DNA from: CAWJLE01 sp963843645
GTDB taxonomy: Bacteria; Chloroflexota; Anaerolineae; DAOTYC01
NCBI GenBank assembly: GCA_963843645.1
Contig: CAWJLE010000001.1
Coordinates: forward strand, 1 to 64,000
Length of the DNA: 64,000 nucleotides
Direction: 5' to 3'
Shown here: piece after piece, positions 57,725-64,000 of the stretch
Layout of the letters: each line of letters begins with the position of its first letter
Numbering within the stretch: position 1 is the stretch's first letter
Program-made: the position numbers and the translations under genes
The notes under the pieces: generated by a model
The model's database searches: none
What the model was told of the DNA's origin: nothing
Seen by the model: the letters and a program-made list of their open reading frames with translations, nothing else

Positions 57725-60172
57725 GTCACCTCCGTCCGTCCTGAGTCTCCGTATCAGATACACCTTGACCGGATCGTTGATCAAGAACGTTACCAACAGC
57801 GTGTAACCGAGAATCGACAGTGCGGGCACGTAGCCCAGTGGCGCCATCTCAAGAACACCCACGATGGAGATAACAAGCACCAGCAGAATCTCGGCCAGCA
57901 CAGTAATTCCCAAGACCCTGCTAGGCCGCGATTCCCAGAAATGGCCTCTCTCTCGCACGATCAGGATCGTCAATATGCCGGCCATGTTCAGGTACGCGAA
58001 CCCAAATGTGTAGATCCCGGCCACATTTCCGGCAAGACCGAAGATTGGCAGCGCAGCCAGTGTGAAAGCTGCGCTTTCAATTATCATGAGTACCCCCAAC
58101 CATCCACTGATTCCGAAAAATCTTGAGACCTTGAATACATCGGGCTTTGAGGAAGTAAGCCTGACCCTGTCTGCCGATAGACTCATTGCGCCGAAGTCGC
58201 CGAGGAAGAGCATTATCACCGTTCCGGTTACCGACAACATGAAAGAGCGCGTGAGGAGCATCATGACCAGAATGTATCCGATTACGGTCATCTTCCGCGC
58301 GACCATCATCAACGACCAACTGTAGATTTTCTGGTAGATCGTCCTGGACGTTTTGACCATGGAAATTACCGCACCGAGTCCATCCTCGGTGAGGACGGCG
58401 CTTGCGGAGTCTTTGGCGACATCGGCCGCATCCTTCACGGCGATGCCGACTTCCGCCTGTCCCAAGGCAGGAGCATCATTGACGCCATCGCCGGTCATTC
58501 CTACCACATGCCCCAGGCGCTGAAGGTCCTTGACTATGGCGAACTTATCGTCAGGGTAAATCTGCGCTACGCCGTTGCTGTCTTCGAGAACCAGGTCGCG
58601 CGAGTTTGCTCGGGCTTCGGCTTCCTGAACCTCCGACATCGTTGTGATGTTACTGCCCAGTCCGACTTGTTGAGCGATGTTCCTGGCAATCGGAAGGGCG
58701 TCACCCGTAAGCATTTTCACACTTATGCCCAGTTCTCGTATCTTGCCTAGCGTTTCGCGTGAGTCTTCCCTGACCCTGTCCGCTACACCGGCCAGACCTA
58801 CAACTTGCAGGCAGCTGCGGTCGGCGCCTTTCGCAACCGCGATTGCCCTTAGTCCTTTGGCTGAAAATGTTTCGGCCTGTTGGGCCAGAGCGTTTGCGTC
58901 CTTGTCCGATAGTTGGCAGACGGCGGCAATGTTGTCGAGTGAGCCTTTGCCGACATAGAACCTTTCACCGTCTTCTTGCAGAACCTCCGCCTCCGTCATT
59001 CTGGTTCTTGGGTCAAAGGGCACGAATTGCATTTGTCTATAAGGCTCCGACGGGATTTTCATCTCGGCCGCCGCAGCCAAGAATGCCACATCAATGGGAT
59101 CGTGGTTGGCTTCTTTCGAAGCGAGCGAGCCATATAGCAGAACATCCGCGCCGTTGAACCCGTTGAGCGGCGCCGTTTCTTCCACGAAGAGCTTATTCAT
59201 CGTAATGGTACCGGTCTTATCCACGCAGAGCACATCCATAGTGGCGGCGTCTTCACTGGCGCTGAGTCTGGTCACCAGAACTCCTTGTTTTGCCAACACC
59301 GATGAACCAAGCGCCATGTTCACCGTGAACATAGTGGGCATGGCGACGGGCACGGCGGCCACAAGCAGGACACCCGCCAGCGGCAGCAACACCGTCAGCT
59401 GGAAGCCGGTGAGTACCGCGTATACACACACGATTAATAGAGAGGCGAGCACCGCCACCGCGAGTCGGTGTGCGACTTCAACCGTCACCTCTTCCATGTG
59501 GAGTTTCGGCCTGGCCAGTTGAAGCAACGAAACTGTCTTGCCAAAATATGTCTCGGTCCCGGTGGCAGAAACCACTCCAGTGCCTTCACCGCGCCTGACG
59601 GCTGATCCGGAATAAGCTATTTCTCCGGCAGACTTATCTACGATGACAGACTCGCCGGTGAGCGCAGACTGGTCCAGACCAAGAGAACCGTCGGTTAGCT
59701 TTACGTCCGCTGGCAGAAGGTCACCAATCCTGACCCTGATGAGATCCCCAGGAACGAGCTCTCGAGCGGGGATGATTACCCATTTCCCGTCCCTTTTGAC
59801 TCGGCTCTGAATCGTGAGCCTCTTCTTCAGCGCAGCCATGGCTGTCCTGGCCTTGCCTTCTCGCCACAGTGACATTCCGGCGTTGAAGAGAAGGAGAGCC
59901 ACAATGACGAGCGTGTCGACATGCTTGCCCAGAACCAAAGTAACCAGCGCCGTGACTTCGAGCATCCAGGGAATGATACCCCAGAAGCGCCGCCCAACCC
60001 TTGCGAGGAGGCGTTCTTTCTTTTCGGGAACCTCATTGTACCCATATCTGGCAAGTCTCTTTTGTACTTCCTGAGTTTCTAACCCGTTTTCCAGGCTGAC
60101 GCCTTGCAGTTCCTTTTCTACCTCTGAGCTCAACAGCTCTACTTCTGAACTCAACACATCATAGGTTGCCAA
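57638..60172 (-). CDS. P3A-type cation (proton) ATPase
   Basis: 844 residues, intact. N-terminal cation ATPase domain (VQKRLARYGYNEVPEKKERL), actuator DQSALTGESVIVDK, PVAMPTMFTVNMALG in TM4, phosphorylation CVDKTGTITMNK near 317, MTGDGVNDAPALGQAEVGIA, and ten membrane segments. Plasma-membrane H+-ATPase family; proton export expected. Noticeably less GC-rich than its neighbours. It separates two ferredoxin-type gene groups, is bracketed by diverged direct repeats, and differs in many positions from the frameshifted homologue at 14584, so it looks like an inserted cassette. Confidence 0.9.
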   Translation of the reverse strand: MATYDVLSSEVELLSSEVEKELQGVSLENGLETQEVQKRLARYGYNEVPEKKERLLARVGRRFWGIIPWMLEVTALVTLVLGKHVDTLVIVALLLFNAGMSLWREGKARTAMAALKKRLTIQSRVKRDGKWVIIPARELVPGDLIRVRIGDLLPADVKLTDGSLGLDQSALTGESVIVDKSAGEIAYSGSAVRRGEGTGVVSATGTETYFGKTVSLLQLARPKLHMEEVTVEVAHRLAVAVLASLLIVCVYAVLTGFQLTVLLPLAGVLLVAAVPVAMPTMFTVNMALGSSVLAKQGVLVTRLSASEDAATMDVLCVDKTGTITMNKLFVEETAPLNGFNGADVLLYGSLASKEANHDPIDVAFLAAAAEMKIPSEPYRQMQFVPFDPRTRMTEAEVLQEDGERFYVGKGSLDNIAAVCQLSDKDANALAQQAETFSAKGLRAIAVAKGADRSCLQVVGLAGVADRVREDSRETLGKIRELGISVKMLTGDALPIARNIAQQVGLGSNITTMSEVQEAEARANSRDLVLEDSNGVAQIYPDDKFAIVKDLQRLGHVVGMTGDGVNDAPALGQAEVGIAVKDAADVAKDSASAVLTEDGLGAVISMVKTSRTIYQKIYSWSLMMVARKMTVIGYILVMMLLTRSFMLSVTGTVIMLFLGDFGAMSLSADRVRLTSSKPDVFKVSRFFGISGWLGVLMIIESAAFTLAALPIFGLAGNVAGIYTFGFAYLNMAGILTILIVRERGHFWESRPSRVLGITVLAEILLVLVISIVGVLEMAPLGYVPALSILGYTLLVTFLINDPVKVYLIRRLRTDGGDSAPRGSVAPECAGRSARQIVDARSRSSL

Positions 60173-60410
60173 ATTGCGTTTTTCTCCTTGCCTTCAGCAG
60201 CGCCTGCTGCCTATAGGCTTGCTTTCGCTCACCAGCACCAGGTCACTGACTTACAACTCTGTTCCAACCCGATCGCGCCCTGGCATCGACGAAGTGCCCG
60301 TGCACGGGTTGCTGGCGCACCCCGGAGCAACACTGCCTTGGGGCGCGAACAGGCCTTCTCGCGGCGAAGGTCACTTTCCGAGACTCTCCGCGAGGCCCAG
60401 TTGTTTGGCG
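60173..60410 (-). pseudogene. Remnants upstream of the P-type ATPase
   Basis: Contains about 30 nt matching the ferredoxin gene's C-terminus (60211-60241: LVLVSESK), then the right copy of the 97-nt direct repeat (60250-60347), whose minus strand reads APQGSVAPGCASNPCTGT. No intact gene. Interpreted as a duplicated gene end left by the insertion that brought in the ATPase. Confidence 0.55.
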
Positions 60411-60623
60411 CTAATTCGCCGGGTTATGTTCAGCTGTCGCGCCCAGCTCTCTGCTGCCCCAACCCACATCAGGCAGGGTAAACTTGACGATGCCGGGGTT
60501 GGGACGGGGAAGCGCCAGCGCCGCTTTGGCGATGTAGACCTGGATACCCTCGCACTCGACCTGGACATAGTCATCGTAATTCTTGGGCTCGCCCGCCAGA
60601 CCTGACGGGAAACGAAAGGCCAT
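60411..60623 (-). CDS. Small protein of unknown function
   Basis: 70 residues, ATG 60623, 3 nt after the upstream small gene. Sequence YDDYVQVECEGIQVYIAKAA, then IVKFTLPDVGWGSREL, looks like a conserved single-domain beta-rich protein. One Cys (VECEG). A HesB/IscA-like role was considered but lacks the three-Cys pattern. Confidence 0.5.
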   Translation of the reverse strand: MAFRFPSGLAGEPKNYDDYVQVECEGIQVYIAKAALALPRPNPGIVKFTLPDVGWGSRELGATAEHNPAN

Positions 60624-60626
60624 TCA

Positions 60627-60758
60627 TCAGCCCTCGGCCGCCCACCCGCTCTCCAGCGTGAGCACTCCGCCGTGGTCCCGTATGTAGTTCTTGATCTGCT
60701 CCTCAACCAAGCGTCCGCGCCACCGCGCGTCGCCGGCCTGTGTTGGCTGTTCAGACAC
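60627..60758 (-). CDS. 43-residue protein
   Basis: GTG 60758 with GAGGAG 8 nt upstream. Reads MSEQPTQAGDARWRGRLVEE, then QIKNYIRDHGGVLTLESGWA. Good RBS, operon position and codon use support a real small gene; no family recognised. Confidence 0.5.
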   Translation of the reverse strand: MSEQPTQAGDARWRGRLVEEQIKNYIRDHGGVLTLESGWAAEG

Positions 60759-60842
60759 GTTCTTTTCTCCTCAACTGATCATGGTCAACAATTCAAACAC
60801 GCCTAAACCGATTTGTCTCCAAAGACGAGGCTCCGGTGGGGT

Positions 60843-61136
60843 TCACCCGCTGTTCTCTTTGGCCTCGATCCCGCCCGCGCGGGCGCGAACCGCGCCCGCG
60901 GCGATGACCTCGGCCACGGCGACAGCCTCGCGTATTTCGGCGTCCGTCGCGCCCCATTGGCGCGCGCCCTCGGTATGCGCCGCGGCGCACTTGTCGCACC
61001 CCGCGGTCAGCGAGGCGGCGACAGCGATCAGCTCCTTGGTCTTCGTGCTGAGGGCTCCATCCTTGAACGCCTCCATGACCATCGCCATGAAGGCGTTGTT
61101 GAGTGACGGCGTGACGTTCAACACCGATTTCTCCAT
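60843..61136 (-). CDS. Carboxymuconolactone decarboxylase/AhpD-like protein
   Basis: 97 residues, starting 1 nt after the gcvH-like stop. AhpD-fold marks: SLNNAFMAMVMEAFKDGALS, then KTKELIAVAASLTAGCDKCA with the redox pair C-x-x-C followed by AAHTEGARQWGA. Such proteins reduce peroxides or disulfides using lipoylated partners (AhpD with lipoyl SucB/Lpd), which fits the lipoyl protein encoded next to it. Confidence 0.82.
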   Translation of the reverse strand: MEKSVLNVTPSLNNAFMAMVMEAFKDGALSTKTKELIAVAASLTAGCDKCAAAHTEGARQWGATDAEIREAVAVAEVIAAGAVRARAGGIEAKENSG

Positions 61137-61137
61137 G

Positions 61138-61596
61138 TCAGAGCCCCTTGATCTTTTGCAGCGTATCTTGCGCCTTCTTCTTGAGCAGCTCGAAGTAGGC
61201 CTCCGGCATCAGCAATGCAGCGCGATCCTCTTCCCAGTTCGTCAGCCTGACCTTGAACAGCCAGCCGTCCTCGTAGGGCGACTCATTGACCCGCTCCGGC
61301 GCCATCTCGAGGTCGACATTAACCTCGACTACCTCGCCGGTGACCGGGCTGGTGAGGTCCACCGTGGCCTTGGCGCTCTCCAGCGTGCCCATCTGGTCGT
61401 CCTGCTCGATGGCCGTCCCTGCGTCCGGCGATTCGACGAAGGCGATGTCGCCCAGCTTGCGCTGGAGCAGGTCCGTCACGCCGACCGTGGCGACGTCTCC
61501 TTCCACACTGACCCAGGCATCGTAGGGGCTGTACAGGTAGTCTTTGCGCACTTTGAAGAAGAACTTGTCCACACTGGTTTCGTAGTATTCTGGCAT
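61138..61596 (-). CDS. GcvH-like lipoyl carrier protein
   Basis: 152 residues. Glycine cleavage H fold: WVSVEGDVATVGVTDLLQRK, DIAFVESPDAGTAIEQDDQM, then the lipoylation site TLESAKATVDL (Lys76). Longer than standard GcvH (about 125) by a C-terminal tail of about 25 residues (EAYFELLKKKAQDTLQKI). No gcvT or gcvP nearby, so the lipoyl arm likely serves another process, as do the lipoate-binding proteins of sHdr sulfur oxidation. Confidence 0.85.
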   Translation of the reverse strand: MPEYYETSVDKFFFKVRKDYLYSPYDAWVSVEGDVATVGVTDLLQRKLGDIAFVESPDAGTAIEQDDQMGTLESAKATVDLTSPVTGEVVEVNVDLEMAPERVNESPYEDGWLFKVRLTNWEEDRAALLMPEAYFELLKKKAQDTLQKIKGL

Positions 61597-61620
61597 TATC
61601 CCATCCTCGATCGCAGCCGC

Positions 61621-61917
61621 CTAAGCGGGCGGATAGGTCTTTCGCAGCTCCTTGATGATGGCCTTGATCTCCTTCCGATCCGGGAAAGAGATCGCGTCCA
61701 CGTCACAGGCGTGAGCGCACGAAGAACAGTAGACCTCGCAGTGATATTGATTGGCGACCCCGTAACGGCCGTCCGGCAGCGTGCCATATACGTCGTCGCG
61801 GCAGAACTCGCCGCACTTGCCACATTCCACGCACAGCTCGGCGTCGATGGTGGGAAACCACGGAATCAGGCGCCGGGGGATTCCCAGATGCACCGCGTAC
61901 TTCGACTCGTCTGCCAT
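61621..61917 (-). CDS. 4Fe-4S dicluster ferredoxin
   Basis: 98 residues, GGAGG 8 nt upstream, starting 3 nt after the HdrA-like stop. LGIPRRLIPWFPTIDAELCV, clusters CVECGKCGEFC and CEVYCSSCAHAC (again three residues between the first two Cys of the second set). A shorter paralogue of 56953-57588. Electron carrier for the HdrA-like/lipoyl module. Confidence 0.85.
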   Translation of the reverse strand: MADESKYAVHLGIPRRLIPWFPTIDAELCVECGKCGEFCRDDVYGTLPDGRYGVANQYHCEVYCSSCAHACDVDAISFPDRKEIKAIIKELRKTYPPA

Positions 61918-61920
61918 GCG

Positions 61921-62319
61921 TCACGCCTCCTGCCGGTCCGACTCGCTCGAGGCCGCTTCCAGCGCCTCGACGGCCGCGGTGACCTTGGTCATGGCTTCGG
62001 CCGTCGTCAGGTTGCGCAGATCGAGCGGCACGATCTGCGTGGCGAAATCCACGCCGACGTCGTCGAGCGCGTCCTTGTACATCTTGCGCTGCATGCGCGG
62101 ATCGCAGCCGCCGACGATGTACTTCACGCCGGGCTTGGCGTAATCGCGCCAGAAGGCGTCGCCGTCATCCACGCACAACTGCGGATGGACGATGGTGTAC
62201 TGCACGTCCAGCTCGTTGCGGACGTAGTTGATCAGGTCCCACAGCTTCAGGCGGTCAAAGCCGGGGCAGTTGCCAGTGCAGATGCACTGCACGAAGATGG
62301 GTTTGCCGTTGTCAGACAC
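61921..62319 (-). CDS. Stand-alone HdrA N-terminal-domain-like protein
   Basis: 132 residues, GTG 62319 with AAGGAA upstream. PIFVQCICTGNCPGFDRLKL, then VHPQLCVDDGDAFWRDYAKP and IVGGCDPRMQRKMYKDALDD. These three cysteine-bearing segments follow the order of the N-terminal domain of HdrA (CoB-CoM heterodisulfide reductase subunit A) that ends with a 'CxPR' strand. The flavin and ferredoxin domains of HdrA are absent; a ferredoxin is supplied by the next gene. Confidence 0.65.
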   Translation of the reverse strand: MSDNGKPIFVQCICTGNCPGFDRLKLWDLINYVRNELDVQYTIVHPQLCVDDGDAFWRDYAKPGVKYIVGGCDPRMQRKMYKDALDDVGVDFATQIVPLDLRNLTTAEAMTKVTAAVEALEAASSESDRQEA

Positions 62320-62368
62320 GTCAACTTCCTTTCATACATTTGATGTTGGGAGGGCCGGGGGTTTGGTC

Positions 62369-62593
62369 CTATCGACTGCCGCCCCCGGCCGTGTCCAGGT
62401 ACATCGCTCCTCCGGGCTGGCGGGCTCGGTCAGAGCGTGGCACCACAGCGTGCTCCAGCGTCCATTCGGTACCCGGCAGAAGGCCAAGCCGTTCGCCGAT
62501 GCCGTCGAAATGACAGGCCCCGCCGGCGTCGATCCGGATTGTTGTGTCTGGTTCCACGTAGACTTCCCCGAAGTTCCGCGTAATTTTAACCAA
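62369..62593 (-). CDS. 74-residue protein of unknown function
   Basis: Starts with TTG just after the ACR3 stop, weak RBS. VYVEPDTTIRIDAGGACHFD, then LGLLPGTEWTLEHAVVPRSD; the second part resembles the AbrB-like or 'GTEWTL' swapped-hairpin region. Unclear. Low confidence that the start is right. Confidence 0.4.
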   Translation of the reverse strand: MVKITRNFGEVYVEPDTTIRIDAGGACHFDGIGERLGLLPGTEWTLEHAVVPRSDRARQPGGAMYLDTAGGGSR

Positions 62594-62595
62594 TG

Positions 62596-63710
62596 TTACC
62601 GGTCAGCCTCAACATGAACGGGCGACGGCTCCGCATGGAAGAACGCCTTCCTCATCCATAGGGCGACGTAGACCAGGCCGATCAGCACCGGCACCTCGAT
62701 CAACGGGCCGACCACCGCAGCTAACGCCTGCCCCGACGTGATGCCGAACACACCCACCGCTACAGCGATGGCCAGCTCGAAGTTGTTGCTGGCAGCCGTG
62801 AACGACTGCGTGGCGGCCTCGGGGTACTTGAACCCTAACAGCTTCGACAGGCCGAACGACGAGAAGAACATGATGACGAAGTAGGCCAGCAGCGGGATGG
62901 CGATGCGGACCACGTCCAGCGGGATGCGCACAATGACCTGGCCCTTCATGCTAAACATCACGATGATGGTGAACAGCAGGCCAATGAGGGCCGTGGGGCC
63001 CAGCCTGGGCATGAACACCGTCTCGTACCATTCCTTGCCACGACGCCTGATCAGCGTGAAACGAGTGATGATGCCGGCCGCCAGCGGGATGCCCAGGAAG
63101 ATCGAGCACACTCTTGGCGATTTGCCACATGCTGACGTCGACGGTCGCGGTCTGCATGCCGAACCATTGGGCACGACCGTCAGGTAAAGGTAAGCCAGCG
63201 GGCTGTACATGATGATCTGGAAGACGGAGTTCAGGGCCACCAGCACGGCGCAGTACTCGCTGTCGCCGCTGGCGAGCATGTTCCAGATCAGCACCATGGC
63301 GATGCAGCGGGCCAGACCGACGAGGATCAGTCCGGTGCGATAGTCCGCTTTGTCGGGCAGAAAGAGCCAGGCGACGGCGAACATGATGATCGGGCCGACA
63401 ATCCAGTTGAGGACCAGACGACACGCTGAACTGCTTCCAGGCCGTGGCCGACCTTGCCCAGCTCCTCGTACTTGACCTTGGCCAGCACCGGGTACATCAT
63501 CCACAGCAGGCCGACGGCGATGGGAAACGAGACCGTGTCGATGCGCATGGAATCGGAGATCTCGGCGATGTTCGGGTAAACATAGCCCAGCCCCACGCCG
63601 ATCGCCATTGCCAGGAAAATCCAGAGCGGCAAAAAGCGGTCCAGCGTGGACAGCTTCTCCACCACACCGGCTTTTTCCATCGGCCTGACAGTAACACTCG
63701 CAGCAGTCAT
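62596..63710 (-). CDS. ACR3-family arsenite efflux transporter (several frameshifts)
   Basis: About 370 codons, ATG 63710 with GGAGG upstream. Ten-helix BASS-like fold: FLPLWIFLAMAIGVGLGYVY, LNWIVGPIIMFAVAWLFLPD, the essential cysteine in GLARCIAMVLIWN, and AATQSFTAASNNFELAIAVA near the end. Exports As(III)-OH. Frame changes near 63425 (two) and 63120-63180 (two), with all motifs kept. The small thioredoxin gene precedes it by 28 nt. No ArsR or ArsC is in the window. Confidence 0.85.
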
Positions 63711-63738
63711 AATTCAACTCCTCCCGACATGGAACGAT

Positions 63739-63993
63739 TCACTTGCCCTGATTGGGCAAAGCCGTCGTCAGCCATGTCGTCACTTCGGCCTGACTCGGAA
63801 TGCGACCCGCGCAGACCAACTTCTCGTCCACGACCAGGCCTGGCGTGGCCATAATCGGGTACTTCATGATGTCGTCGAAGGCAGTGACCTTCTCAAACGT
63901 CGCGTCCACGCCTAGCTTGGCCACGGCTTCCCTGGCGATCGCCTCGACCCGCTGACAGTTGGGGCAACCAGACCCCAATACTTTGATGTTCAT
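63739..63993 (-). CDS. Small thioredoxin/glutaredoxin-like protein
   Basis: 84 residues, ATG 63993. MNIKVLGSGCPNCQRVEAIA with C-x-x-C, then MATPGLVVDEKLVCAGRIPS with cis-Pro. This is the TM0996/MTH895 thioredoxin family, commonly encoded beside arsenic genes and permeases. Probable role in thiol reduction of arsenic or the exporter's partner. The window ends 7 nt upstream. Confidence 0.85.
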   Translation of the reverse strand: MNIKVLGSGCPNCQRVEAIAREAVAKLGVDATFEKVTAFDDIMKYPIMATPGLVVDEKLVCAGRIPSQAEVTTWLTTALPNQGK

Positions 63994-64000
63994 CGTTTAA

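Noticed and set aside
61138..61596. Glycine cleavage system
   Set aside because: Only the H-like protein is present; GcvT and GcvP are absent and neighbours are redox proteins.

Overview
The window looks like high-GC chromosomal DNA from a member of the Chloroflexota, probably the Anaerolineae or a related class. This is inferred from gene content: a giant secreted beta-helix protein carrying the short IYLPLILR segment common in that phylum, a large SARP/BTAD-AAA-TPR regulator, P3A-type plasma-membrane ATPases, multihaem cytochromes and many palindromic intergenic repeats. No rRNA or marker gene is present to prove it. Many genes (first gene, small cytochrome, flavoprotein, first P-type ATPase, ftsH, hsdS, the ATPase gene next to it, hsdR, ACR3) are conserved over their whole length but broken by single-base shifts. 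That pattern suggests indel errors in a draft or metagenome assembly more than decay, but it cannot be settled from sequence alone.

Layout. 0.3-7.3 kb: a secreted protein; a convergent two-gene pair encoding a multihaem cytochrome c and a Tat-exported fumarate-reductase-like flavoprotein (a split flavocytochrome); then an SMP-30/SDR sugar or lactone oxidation pair. 7.3-10.1 kb: a repeat island (long inverted repeat, 38-nt tandem array) around an IS110-family element. 10.3-19.7 kb: phosphoglucomutase, glucan phosphorylase, a P3A ATPase and an FtsH protease with an unusual repeat insert. 19.8-21.2 kb: a DUF3303 gene and an AbrB/PIN toxin-antitoxin pair with a clear promoter and operator. 21.5-31.3 kb: a type I restriction-modification operon, hsdM-hsdS-[TIR/deoxyribosyltransferase-like + P-loop ATPase]-[hsdR remnant]-DUF6978-DUF1828/1829-hsdR. 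It is the main candidate for an unusual defence system. Its hsdM is interrupted by a 54-bp palindromic element.

31.4-36.6 kb is a repeat-rich patchwork: an NTF2-like gene and its recent partial copy, two arrays of nested palindromes, a gutted cysteine synthase, and a TetR-PaaK operon with a textbook autoregulatory promoter. 36.6-44.4 kb is a 2540-residue secreted beta-helix/Calx-beta protein coupled to a 72-residue leader gene. 44.9-48.4 kb is the SARP-type regulator. 48.5-49.6 kb holds remnants: a group II intron end, a toxin tail, an NTF2 tail, and a tRNA-Arg 3' half with its terminator (a likely attachment-site scar).

49.6-64 kb is redox and metal handling: an octahaem cytochrome c, a NarL-type regulator, CcdA with two thioredoxins, a TauE/SafE permease, FmdE, and a second, intact P3A ATPase dropped between diverged direct repeats. 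There follows a compact operon encoding an HdrA N-domain-like protein, a dicluster ferredoxin, a GcvH-like lipoyl protein and an AhpD-like protein, and then an arsenite exporter (ACR3) with a small thioredoxin. The lipoyl/HdrA-like/ferredoxin/FmdE set, next to a sulfite-type exporter and thiol-relay proteins, suggests a lipoate-linked sulfur or thiol redox pathway that differs from known sHdr operons because HdrB and HdrC are absent.
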